The notes under the pieces were generated by a model. It was not told where the DNA came from, did not search any database, and was given only the letters and a program-made list of their open reading frames with translations. DNA of 64,000 nucleotides, from positions 12,170,246 to 12,234,245 of the forward strand of contig JASJYW010000026.1 of assembly GCA_030386875.1 (NCBI GenBank), written 5' to 3'. This document shows positions 50,486 through 63,100 of the stretch, in pieces; the stretch's first letter is position 1, and each line of letters begins with the position of its first letter. Made by a program: the position numbers and the translations under genes. This DNA comes from Morinoia aosen (taxonomy: Eukaryota > Arthropoda > Malacostraca > Amphipoda > Talitridae).

Positions 50486-50490
50486 GTTTA
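50486..50490 (+). other. Target site duplication, right copy (GTTTA)
   Basis: It abuts the CA end of the right LTR and leads straight into AGCTCTGTCGACC of the satellite. It pairs with ATTTA at 40272-40276, with one mismatch at the first base. Confidence 0.6.
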
Positions 50491-53400
50491 GCTCTGTCGA
50501 CCGTGGAATCTGCTAAATATGCACTTTCCGCCTATGTCGCCACGGGAAACAGCAAACGACGTGATTTTCACCGCATTCGGCCTAGGAATGGCCCAAAACA
50601 CGCATTTTAGCTCTGTCGACCGTGGAAACGGCTAAATATGCACTTTCCGCCTATGTCGCCACGGGAAACAGCAAACGACGTGATTTTCACCGCATTCGGC
50701 CCAGGAATGGCCAAACACACGCATTTTAGCTGTGTCGACCGTGGAAACGGCTAAATATGCACTTTCCGCCTATGTCGCCACGGGAAACAGCAAACGACGT
50801 GATTTTCACCGCATTCGGCCTAGGAATGGCCCAAAACACGCATTTTAGCCCTGTCGACCGTGGAATCGGCTATATATGCACTTTCCGCCTATGTCGCCAC
50901 GGGAAACAGCAAACGACGTGATTTTCACCGCATTCGGCCTAGGAATGGCCCAAAACACGCATTTTAGCTCGGTCGACCGTGGAAACGGCTAAATATGCAC
51001 TTTCCGCCTATGTCGCCACGGAAAACAGCAAACGACGTGATTTTCACCGCATTCGGCCTAGGAATGGCCAAAAACACGCATTTTAGCCCTGTCAACCGTG
51101 GAATCGGCTAAATATGCACGTTCCGCCTATGTCGCCACGGGAAACAGCAAACGACGTGATTTTCACCGCATTCGGCCTAGGAATGGCCCAAAACACGCAT
51201 TTTAGCTCTGTCGACCGTGGAATCGGCTAAATATGCACTTTCCGCCTATGTCGCCACGGGAAACAGAAAACGACGTGATTTTCACCGCATTCGGCCTAGG
51301 AATGGCCAAAAACACGCATTTTAGCCCTGTCGACCGTAGAATCGGCTAAATATGCACTTTCCGCCTATGTCGCCACGGGAAACAGCAAACGACGTGATTT
51401 TCACCGCATTCGGCCTAGGAATGGCCCAAAACACGCATTTTAGCTCTGTCGACCGTGGAAACGGCTAAATATGCACTTTCCGCCTATGTCGCCACGGGAA
51501 ACAGCAAACGACGTGATTTTCACCGCATTCGGCCTAGGAATGGCCCAAAACACGCATTTTAGCTCTGTCGACCGTGGAATCGGCTAAATATGCACTTTCC
51601 GCCTATGTCGCCACGGGAAACAGCAAACGACGTGATTTTCACCGCATTCGGCCTAGGAATGGCCCATAACACGCATTTTAGCTCTGTCGACCGTGGAAAC
51701 GGCTAAATATGCACTTTCCGCCTATGTCGCCACGGGAAACAGCAAACGACGTGATTTTCACCGCATTCGGCCTAGGAATGGCCAAAAATACGCATTTTAG
51801 CCCTGTCGACTGTGGAATCGGCTAAATATGCACTTTCCGCCTATGTCGCCACGGGAAACAGCAAACGACGTGATTTTCACCGCATTCGGCCTAGGAATGG
51901 CCCAAAACACGCATTTTAGCTCTGTCGACCGTGGAATCGGCTAAATATGCACTTTCCGCCTATGTCGCCACGGGAAACACCAAACGACGTGATTTTCACC
52001 GCATTCGGCCTAGGAATGGCCCAAAACACGCATTTTAGCCCTGTCGACCGTGGAATCGGCTAAATATGCACTTTCCGCCTATGTCGCCACGGGAAACAGC
52101 AAACGACGTGATTTTCACCGCATTCGGCCTAGGAATGGCCCAAAACACGCATTTTAGCCCTGTCGACCGTGGAATCGGCTAAATATGCACTTTCCGCCTA
52201 TGTCGCCACGGGAAACAGCAAACGACGTGATTTTCACCGCATTCGGCCTAGGAATGGCCCAAAACACGCATTTTAGCTCTGTCGACCGTGGAATCGGCTA
52301 AATATGCACTTTCCGCCTATGTCGCAACGGGAAACAGCAAACGACGTGATTTTCACCGCAGTCGGCTTAGGAATGGCCCAAAACACGCATTTTAGCTCTG
52401 TCGACCGTGGAATCGGCTAATTATGCACTTTCCGCCTATTTCGCCACGGGAAACAGCAAACGACGTGATTTTCACCGCATTCGGCCTAGGAATGGCCCAA
52501 AACACGCATTTTAGCCCTGTCGACCGTGGAATCGGATAAATATGCACTTTCCGCCTATGTCGCCACGGGAAACAGCAAACGACGTGATTTTCACCGCATT
52601 CGGCCTAGGAATGGCCCAAAACACGCATTTTAGCTCTGTCGACCGTGGAAACGGCTAAATATGCACTTTCCACCTATGTCGCCACGGGAAACAGCAAACG
52701 ACATGATTTTCACCGCATTCGGCCTAGGAATGGCCAAAAACACGCATTTTAGCTCTGTCGACCGTGGAAACGGCTAAATATGCACTTTCCGCCTATGTCG
52801 CCACGGGAAACAGCAAACGACGTGATTTTCACCGCATTCGGCCTAGGAATGGCCAAAAACACGAATTTTAGCCCTGTCGACCGTGGAATCGGCTAAATAT
52901 GCACTTTCCGCCTATGTCGCCACGGGAAACAGCAAACGACGTGATTTTCACCGCATTCGGCCTAGGAATGGCCAAAAACACGCATTTTAGCCCTGTCGAC
53001 CGTGGAATCGGCTAAATATGCACTTTCCGCCTATGTCGCCACGGGGAACAGCAAACGACGTGATTTTCACCGCATTCGGCCTAGGAATGGCCCAAAACAC
53101 GCATTTTAGCTCTGTCGACCGTGGAATCGGCTAAATATGCACTTTCCGCCTATGTCGCCACGGGAAACAGCAAACGACGTGATTTTCACCGCATTCGGCC
53201 TAGGAATGGCCCAAAACACGCATTTTAGCTCTGTCGACCGTGGAAACGGCTAAATATGCACTTTCCGCCTATGTCGCCACGGGAAACAGCAAACGACGTG
53301 ATTTTCACCGCATTCGGCCTAGGAATGGTCAAAAACACGCATTTTAGCCCTGTCGACCGTGGAATCGGCTGAATATGCACTTTCGCCTATGTCGGCCACG

Positions 53401-56400
53401 GGAAACAGCAAACGACGTGATTTTCACCGCATTCGGCCTAGGAATGGCCAAAAACACGCATTTTAGCCCTGTCGACCGTGGAATAGGCTAAATATGCACT
53501 TTCCGCCTATGTCGCCACGGGAAACAGCAAACGACGTGATTTTCACCGCATTCGGCCTTGGAATGGCCCAAAACACGCATTTTAGCTCTGTCGACCGTGG
53601 AATCGGCTAAATATGCACTTTCCGCCTATGTCGCCACGGGAAACAGCAAACGAAGTGATTTTCAACGCATCCGGCCTAGAATGGCCCAAAACACGCATTT
53701 TAGCTCTGTCGACCGTGGAAACGGCTGAATATGCACTTTCCGCCTATGTCGCCACGGGAAACAGCAAACGACGTGATTTTCACCGCATTCGGCCTAGGAA
53801 TGGCCCAAAACACGCATTTTAGCTCTGTCGACCATGGAATCGGCCTAAATATGCACTTTCCGCCTATGTCACCACGGGAAACAGCAAACGACGTGATTTT
53901 CACCGCATTCGGCCTAGGAATGGCCCAAAACACGCATTTTAGCTCTGTCGACCGTGGAATCGGCTAAATATGCACTTTCCGCCTATGTCGCCACGGGGAA
54001 ACAGCAAACGACGTGATTTTCACCGCATTCGGCCTAGGAATGGCCCAAAACACGCATTTTAGCTCTCTGTCGACCGTGGAATCGGCTAAATATGCACTTT
54101 CCGCCTATGTCGCCACGGGAAACAGCAAACGACGTGATTTTCACCGCATTTGGCCTAGGAATGGCCCAAAACACGCATTTTAGCTCTGTCGACCGTGGAA
54201 TCGGCTAAATATGCACTTTCCGCCTATGTCGCCACGGGAAACAGCAAACGACGTAATTTTCACCGCATTCGGCCTAGGAATGGCCCAAAACACGCATTTT
54301 AGCTCTGTCGACCGTGGAATCGGCTAAATATGCACTTTCCGCCTATGTCGCCACGGGAAACAGCAAACGAAGTGATTTTCACCGCATTCGGCCTAGGAAT
54401 GGCCCAAAACACGCATTTTAGCTCTGTCGACCGTGGGAACGGCTAAATATGCACTTCTCCGCCTATGTCGCCACGGGAAACAGCAAACGACGTGATTTTG
54501 ACCGCATTCGGCCTAGGAATGGCCCAAAACACGCATTTTAGCTCTGTCGACCATGGAATCGGCTAAATATGCACTTTCCGCCTATGTCACCACGGGAAAC
54601 AGCAAACGACGTGATTTTCATCGCATTCGGCCTAGGAATGGCCCAAAACACGCATTTTAGCTCTGTCGACCGTGGAATCGGCTAAATATGCACTTTCCGC
54701 CTATGTCGCCACGGGAACAGCAAACGACGTGATTTTCACTGCATTCGGCCTAGGAATGGCCCAAAACACGCATTTTAGCTCTGTCGACCGTGGAATCGGC
54801 TAAATATGCACTTTTCCGCCTGTCGACACGGGAAACAGCAAACGACGTGATTTTCACCGCATTTGGCCTAGGAATGGCCCAAAACACGCATTTTAGCTCT
54901 GTCGACCGTGGAATCGGCTAAATATGCACTTTCCGCCTATGTCGCCACGGGAAACAGCAAACGACGTGATTTTCACCGCATTCGGCCTAGGAATGGCCCA
55001 AAACACGCATTTTAGCTCTGTCGACCGTGGGAACGGCTAAATATGCACTTTCCGCCTATGTCGCCACGGGAAACAGCAAACGACGTGATTTCCACCGCAT
55101 TCGGCCTAGGAATGGCCTAAGACACGCATTTTAGCTCTGTCGACCGTGGAAACGGCTAAATATGCACTTTCCGCCTATGTCGCCACGGGAAACAGCAAAC
55201 GACGTGATTTTCACCGCATTCGGCCTAGGAATGGCCATAAACACGCATTTTAGCCCTGTCGACCGTGGAATCGGCTAAATATGCACTTTCCGCCTATGTC
55301 GCCACGGGAAACAGCAAACGACGTGATTTTCACCGCATTCGGCCTGGGAATGGCCCAAAACACGCATTTTAGCTCTGTCGACCGTGGAAACGGCTAAATA
55401 TGCACTTTCCGCATATGTCGCCACGGGAAACAGCAAACAACGGGATTTTCACCGCATTCGGCCTAGGAATGGCCCAAAACACGCATTTTAGCTCTGTCGA
55501 CCGTGGAATCGGCTAAATATGCACTTTCCGCCTATGTCGCCACGGGAAACAGCAAACGACGTGATTTTCACCGCATTCGGCCTAGGAATGGCCAAAAACA
55601 CGCATTTTAGCCCTGTCGACCGTGGAATCGGCTAAATATGCACTTTCCGCCTATGTCGCCACGGGAAACAGTAAACGACGTGATTTTCACCGCATTCGGC
55701 CTAGGAATGGCCCAAAACACGCATTTTAGCTCTGTCCACCGTGGAATCGGCTAAATATGCACTCTCCGCCTATGTCGCCACGGGAAACAGCAAACGACGT
55801 GATTTTCACCGCATTCGGCCTAGGAATGGCCCAAAACACGCATTTTAGCTCTGTCGACCGTGGAAACGGCTAAATATGCACTTTCCGCCTATGTCGCCAC
55901 GGGAAACAGCAAACGACGTGATTTTCACCGCATTCGGCCTAGGAATGGCCCAAAACACGCATTTTAGCTATGTCGACCGTTCAATCGGCTAAATATGCAC
56001 TTACCGCTTATGTCGCAACGGGAAAACAGCAAACGACGTGATTTTCACCGCATTCGGCCTAGGAATGGCCCGAAATACGCATTTTAGCTCTGTCGACCGT
56101 GAATCAGCTAAATATGAACTTTCCGCCTATGTCGCCACGGGAAACAGCAAACGACGTGATTTTCACCGCATTCGGCCTAGGAATGGCCCAAAACACGCAT
56201 TTTAGCTCTGTCGACCGTGGAATCGGCTAAATATGCACTTTCCGCCTATGTCGCCACGGGAAACAGCGAACGACGTGATTTTAACCGCATTCGGCCTAGG
56301 AATGGCCCAAAACACACATTTTAGCTCTGTCGACCGTGGAATCGGCTAAATATGCACTTTCAGCCTATGTCGCCTCGGGAAACAGCAAACTACGTGATTT

Positions 56401-57666
56401 TCACCGCATTCGGCCTTGGAATGGCCCAAAACACGCATTTTAGCTCTGTCGACCGTGGAATCGGCTAAATATGCACTTTCCGCCTATGTCGCCACGGGAA
56501 ACAGCAAACGACGTGATTTTCACCGCATTCGGCCTAGGAATGGCCCAAAACACGCATTTTAGCTCTGTCGACCGTGGAAACGGCTAAATATGCACTTTCC
56601 GCCTATGTCGCCACGGGAAACAGCAAACGACGTGATTTTCACCGCATTCGGCCTAGGAATGGCCAAAAACACGCATTTTAGCTCTGTCGACCGTGGAATC
56701 GGCTAAATATGCACTTTCCGCTTATGTCGCCACGGGAAACAGCAAACGACGGGATTTTCACCGCATTCGGCCTAGGAATGGCCCGAAACACGCATTTTAG
56801 CTCTGTCGACCGTGGAATCGGCTAAATATGAACTTTCTGCCTATGTCGCCACGGGAAACAGCAAACGACGTGATTTTCACCGCATTCGGCCTAGGAATGG
56901 CCCGAAACACGCATTTTAGCTCTGTCGACCGTGGAATCGGCTAAATATGCACTTTCCGCCTATGTCGCCACGGGAAACAGCAAACGACGTGATTTTCACC
57001 GCATTCGGCCTAGGAAGGGCCCGAAACACGCATTTTAGCTCTGTCGACCGTGGAATCGGCTAAATATGCTCTTTCCGCCTATGTCGCCACGGGAAACAGC
57101 AAACGACGTGATTTTCACCGCATTCGGCCTAGGAATGGCCCAAAACACGCATTTTAGCTCTGTCGACCGTGGAAACGGCTAAATATGCACTTTCCGCCTA
57201 TGTCGCCACGGGAAACAGCAAACGACGTGATTTTCACAACATTCGGCCTAGGAATGGCCAAAAGCACGCATTTTAGCCCTGTCGACCGTGGAATTGGCTA
57301 AATATGCACTTTCCGCCTATGTCGCCACGGGAAACAGCAAACGACGTGATTTTCAACGCATTCGGCCTAGGAATGGCCCAAAACACGCATTTTAGCTCTG
57401 TCGACCGTGAAAACGGCTAAATATGCACTTTCCGCCTATGTCGCCACGGGAAACAGCAAACGTCGTGATTTTCACCGCATTCGGCCTAGGAATGGCCCAA
57501 AACACGCATTTTAGCTCTGTCGACCGTGGAATCGGCTAAATATGCACTTTCCGCCTATGTCGCCACGGGAAACAGCAAACGACGTGATCTTCAACCGCTT
57601 CGGCCTAGGAATGGCCCAAAACACGCATTTTAGCCCTGTCGACCGTGGAATCGGCTAAATATCCAC
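50486..57666 (+). repeat. 119-bp satellite array, forward block right of the retrotransposon (~60 monomers)
   Basis: Same monomer and orientation as the left block, and phase-continuous with it across the insertion. Many monomers carry single private changes. Several indels break the 119-bp rhythm: CTTTCGCCTATGTCGGCC at about 53382, GCTCTCTGTCGACC at about 54062, CTTCTCCGCC at about 54455 and CTTTTCCGCCTGTCGACACGG at about 54811. The linked variant set GGCCAAAAACAC, AGCCCTG and GGAATCGG is frequent. I see no long higher-order repeat here and no coding potential beyond satellite translation. Confidence 0.97.
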
Positions 57667-58166
57667 NNNNNNNNNNNNNNNNNNNNNNNNNNNNNNNNNN
57701 NNNNNNNNNNNNNNNNNNNNNNNNNNNNNNNNNNNNNNNNNNNNNNNNNNNNNNNNNNNNNNNNNNNNNNNNNNNNNNNNNNNNNNNNNNNNNNNNNNNN
57801 NNNNNNNNNNNNNNNNNNNNNNNNNNNNNNNNNNNNNNNNNNNNNNNNNNNNNNNNNNNNNNNNNNNNNNNNNNNNNNNNNNNNNNNNNNNNNNNNNNNN
57901 NNNNNNNNNNNNNNNNNNNNNNNNNNNNNNNNNNNNNNNNNNNNNNNNNNNNNNNNNNNNNNNNNNNNNNNNNNNNNNNNNNNNNNNNNNNNNNNNNNNN
58001 NNNNNNNNNNNNNNNNNNNNNNNNNNNNNNNNNNNNNNNNNNNNNNNNNNNNNNNNNNNNNNNNNNNNNNNNNNNNNNNNNNNNNNNNNNNNNNNNNNNN
58101 NNNNNNNNNNNNNNNNNNNNNNNNNNNNNNNNNNNNNNNNNNNNNNNNNNNNNNNNNNNNNNNNNN
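57667..58166. other. Assembly gap (500 N)
   Basis: Exactly 500 undetermined bases, a conventional scaffold-gap length, so the true distance is unknown. The satellite is forward on the left and reverse on the right. Any open frame running through the N is meaningless. Confidence 0.99.
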
Positions 58167-60534
58167 AATGCGGTGAAAATCACGTCGTATGCTGTTTCCC
58201 GTGGCGACATAGGCGGAAAGTGCATATTTAGCCGTTTCCACGGTCGACAGAGCTAAAATGCGTGTTTTGGGCCATTCCTAGGCCGAATGCGTTGAAAATC
58301 ACGTCGTTTGCTGTTTCCCGTGGCGACATAGGCGGAAAGTGCATATTTAGCCGATTCCACGGTCGACAGGGCTAAAATGCGTGTTTTTGGCCATTCCTAG
58401 GCCGAATGCGGTGAAAATCACGTCGTTTGCTGTTTCCCGTGGCGACATAGGCGGAAAGTGCATATTTAGCCGTTTTCACGGTCGACAGAGCTAAAATGCG
58501 TATTTTGGGCCATTCCTAGGCCGAATGCGGTGAAAATCACGTCGTTTGCTGTTTCACTTGGCGACATAGGCGGAAAGTGCATATTTAGCCGATTCCACGG
58601 TCGACAGAGCTAACATGCGTGTTTTGGGTCATTCCTAGGCCGAATGCGGTGAAAATCACGTCGTTTGCTGTTTCCCGTGGCGACATAGGCGGAAAGTGCA
58701 TATTTAGCCGATTCCACGGTCGACAGAGCTAAAATACCTGTTTTGGGCCATTCATAGGCCGAATGCGGTGAAAATCACGTCGTTTGCTGTTTCCCGTGGC
58801 GACATAGGCGGAAAGTGCATATTTAGCCGATTTCACGGTCGACAGAGCTAAAATGCGTGTTTCGGGTCATTCCTAGGCCGAATGCGGTGAAAATCACGTC
58901 GTTTGCTGTTTCCCGTGGCGACATAGGCGGAAAGTGCATATTTAGCCGATTCCACGGTCGACAGAGCTAAAATGCGTGTTTTGGGCCATTCCGAGGCCGA
59001 ATGCGGTGAAAATCACGTCGTTTGCTGTTTCCCGTGGCGACATAGGCGGAAAGTGCATATTTAGCCGATTCCACGGTCGACTGAGCTAAAATGCGTGTTT
59101 TGGGCCATTCCTAGGCCGAATGCGGTGAAAAATCACGTCGTTTGCTGTTTCCCGTGGCGACATAGGCGGAAAGTGCATATTTAGCCGATTTCACGGTCGA
59201 CAGGGCTAAAATGCGTGTTTCGGGCCATTCCTAGGCCAAATGCGGTGAAAATCACGTTGTTTGCTGTTTCCCGTGGCGACATAGGCGGAAAGTGCATATT
59301 TAGCCGATTCCACGGTCGACAGAGCTAAAATGCGTGTTTTTCTCCATTCCTAGGCCGAATGCGGTGAAAATCAAGTCGTTTGCTGTTTCCCGTGGCGACA
59401 TAGGCGGAAAGTGCATATTTAGCCGATTCCACGGTCGACAGGGCTAAAATGCGTGCTTTTGGCCATTCCTAGGCCGAATGCGGTGAAAATCACGTCGTTT
59501 GCTGTTTCCCGTGGCGACATAGGCGGAAAGTGCATAATTAGCCGTTTCCCACGGTCGACAGAACTAAAATGCGTGTTTTGGGCCATTCCTAGGCCGAATG
59601 CGTTGAAAATCACGTCGTTTGCTGTTTCCCGTGGCGACATAGGCGGAAAGTGCATATTTAGCCGATTCCACGGTCGACAGGGCTAAAATGCGTGTTTTTG
59701 GCCATTCCTAGGCCGAATGCGGTGAAAATCACGTTGTTTGCTGTTTTCCGTGGCGACATAGGCGGAAAGTGCATATTTAGCCGTTTCCACGGTCGACAGA
59801 GCTAAAATGCATGTTTTGGGCCATTCCTAGGCCGAATGCGGTGAAAATCACGTCGTTTGCTGTTTCCCGTGGCGACATAGGCGGAAAGTGCATATTTAGC
59901 CGATTCCACGGTCGACAGAGCTAAAATGCGTGTTTTGGGCCATTCCTATGCCGAATGCGGTGAAAATCACGTCGTTTGCTGTTTCCCGTGGCGACATAGG
60001 CAGAAAGTGCATATTTAGCCGATTCCACGGTCGACAGAGCTAAAATACGTGTTTTGGGCCATTCCTAGGCCGAATGCGGTGAAAATCACGTCGTTTGCTG
60101 TTTCCTGTGGCGACATAGGCGGAAAGTGCATATTTAGCCGATTCCACGGTCGACAGAGCTAAAATGCGTGTTTTGGGACATTCCTAGGCCGAATGCGGTG
60201 AAAATCACGTCGTTTGCTGTTTCCCGAGGCGACATAGGCGGAAAGTGCATATTTAGCCGATTCCACGGTCGACAGAGCTAAAATGCGTGTTTTGGGCCAT
60301 TCCTAGGCCGAATGCGGTGAAAATCACGTCGTTTGCTGTTTCCCGTGGCGACATAGGCGGAAAGTGCATATTTAGCCGATTCCACGGTCGACAGAGCTAA
60401 AATGCGTGTTTTGGGCCATTCCTAGGCCGAATGCGGTGAAAATCACGTCGTTTGCTGTTTCCCGTGGCGACATAGGCGGAAAGTGTATATTTAGCCGATT
60501 CCACGGTCGACAGGGCTAAAATGCGTGTTTCAGG

Positions 60535-63100
60535 CCATTGCTAGGCCGAATGCGGTGAAAATCACGTCGTTTGCTGTTTCCCGTGGCGACATAGGCGGAA
60601 AGTGCATATTTAGCCGTTTACCACGGTCGACAGAGCTAAATTGCGTGTTTTGGGCCATTCCTAGGCCGAATGCGGTGAAAATCACGTCGTTCGCTGTTTC
60701 CCGTGGCGACATAGGCGGAAAGTGCATATTTAGCCGATTCCACGGTCGACAGAGCTAAAATGCGTGTTTTGGGCCATTCCTAGGCCGAATGCGGTGAAAA
60801 TCACGTCGTTTGCTGTTTCCCGTGGCGACATAGGCGGAAAGTGCATATTTAGCCGATTCCACGGTCGACAGGGCTAAAATGCGTGTTTTGGGCCATTCCA
60901 AGGCCGATTGCGGTGAAGATCACGTCGTTTGCTGTTTCCCGTGGCGACATAGGCGGAAAGTGCATATTTAGCCGATTCCACGGTCGACAGAGCTAAAATG
61001 CGTGTTTTGGGCCATTCCTAGGCCGAATGCGGTGAAAATCACGACGTTTGCTGTTTCCCGTGGCGACATAGGCGGAAAGTGCATATTTAGCCGATTCCAC
61101 GGTCGATAGGGCTAAAATGCGTGTTTTTGGCCATTCCTAGGCCGAATGCGGTGAAAATCACGTCGTTTGCTGTTTCCCGTGGCGACATAGGCGGAAAGTG
61201 CATATTTAGCTGTTTCCACGGTCGACAGAGCTAAAATGCGTGTTTTGGGCCATTCCTAGGCCGAATGCGGTGAAAATCACGTCGTTTGCTGTTTCCGTGG
61301 CGACATAGGCGGAAAGTGCATATTTAGCCGATTCCACGGTCGACAGAGCTAAAATGCGTGTTTCGGGCCATTCCTAGGCCGAATGCGGTGAAAATCACGT
61401 CGTTTGCTGTTTCTCGTGGCGACATAGGCGGAAAGTGCATATTTAGCCGATTCCACGGTCGACAGAGCTAAAATGCGTGTTTTGGGCCATTCCTAGGCCG
61501 AATGCGGTGAAAATCACGTCGTTTGCTGTTTCCCGTGGCGACAGAGGCGGAAAGTTCATATTTAGCCGATTCCACGGTCGACAGAGCTAAAATGCGTGTT
61601 TTGGGCCATTCCTAGGCCGAATGCGGTGAAAATCACGTCGTTTGCTGTTTCCCGTGGCGACATAAGCGGAAAGTGCATATTTAGCCGATTCCACGGTCGA
61701 CAGAGCTAAAATGCGTGTTTTGGGCCATTCCTAGGCCGAATGCGGTGAAAATCACGTCGTTTGCTGTTTCCCGTGGCGACATAGGCGGAAAGTGCATATT
61801 TAGCCGTTTACACGGTCGACAGAGCTAAATTGCGTGTTTTGGGCCATTCCTAGGCCGAATGCGGTGAAAATCACGTCGTTTGCTGTTTCCCGTGGCGACA
61901 TAGGCGGAAAGTGCATATTTAGCCGATTCCACGGTCGACAGAGCTAAAATGCGTGTTTAGGGCCATTCCTAGGCCGAATGCGGTGAAAATCACGTCGTTT
62001 GCTGTTTTCCCGTGGCGACATAGGCGGAAAGTGCATATTTAGCCGATTCCACGGTCGACAGGGCTAAAATGTGTGTTTTGGGCCATTCCTAGGCCGAATG
62101 CGGTGAAGATCACGTCGTTTGCTGTTTCCCGTGGCGACATAGGCGGAAAGTGCATATTTAGCCGATTCCACGGTCGACAGAGCTAAAATGCGTGTTTTGG
62201 GCCATTCCTAGGCCGAATGCGGTGAAAATCTCGACGTTTGCTGTTTCCCGTGGCGACATAGGCGGAAAGTGCATATTTAGCCGATTCCACGGTCGACAGG
62301 GCTAAAATGCGTGTTTTTGGCCATTCCTAGGCCGAATGCGGTGAAAATCACGTCGTTTGCTGTTTCCCGTGGCGACATAGGCGGAAAGTGCATATTTAGC
62401 TGTTTCCACGGTCGACAGAGCTAAAATGCGTGTTTTGGGCCATTCCTAGGCCGAATGCGGTGAAAATCACGTCGTTTGCTGTTTCCCGTGGCGACATGGG
62501 CGGAAAGTGCATCTTTAGCCGTTTCCACGGTCGACAGAGCTAAAATGCGTGTTTTGGGCCATTCCTAGGCCGAATGCGGTGAAAATCACGTCGTTTGCTG
62601 TTTCCCGTGACGACATAGGCGGAATGTGCATATTTAGCCGTTCCCACGGTCGACAGAGCTAAAATGCGTGTTTTGGGCCATTCCTAGGCCGAATGCGGTG
62701 TAAATCACGTCGATTGCTGTTTCCCGTGGCGACATAGGCGGAAAGTGCATATTTAGCCGATTCCACGGTCGACAGAGCTAAAATGCGTGTTTTGGGACAT
62801 TCCTAGGCCGAATGCGGTGAAAATCACGTCGTTTGCTGTTTCCCGTGGCGACATAGGCGGAAAGTTCATATTTAGCCGATTCCACGGTCGACAGGGCTAA
62901 AATGCGTGTTTTGGGCCATTCCTAGGCCGAATGCGGTGAAGATCACGTCGTTTGCTGTTTCCCGTGGCGACATAGGCGGAAAGTGCATATTTAGCCGATT
63001 CCACGGTCGACAGAGCTAAAATGCGTGTTTTGGGCCATTCCTAGGCCGAATGCGGTGAAAATCACGACGTTTGCTGTTTCCCGTGGCGACATAGGCGGAA
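60535..63100 (-). repeat. 10-monomer higher-order repeat in the inverted block (1,190 bp)
   Basis: TAAATTGCGTG (60636 and about 61826), GTGAAGATCACG (60915 and 62105) and CGACGTTTGCTG (61041 and 62231) recur at 1189-1190 bp, that is 10 monomers. A further GTGAAGATCACG at about 62938 and CGACGTTTGCTG at 63064 are 833 bp (7 monomers) beyond the second copies, showing an internally shortened third unit. Confidence 0.8.

Noticed and set aside
57667-58166. Large inverted repeat or palindrome as a biological structure
   Set aside because: Not accepted as established: the turning point is unsequenced and of a standard gap length, so assembly orientation cannot be excluded. It is kept only as a question in the findings.
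57605-58256. Open frames of about 200 codons across the gap
   Set aside because: They consist mostly of undetermined bases with satellite at each end.
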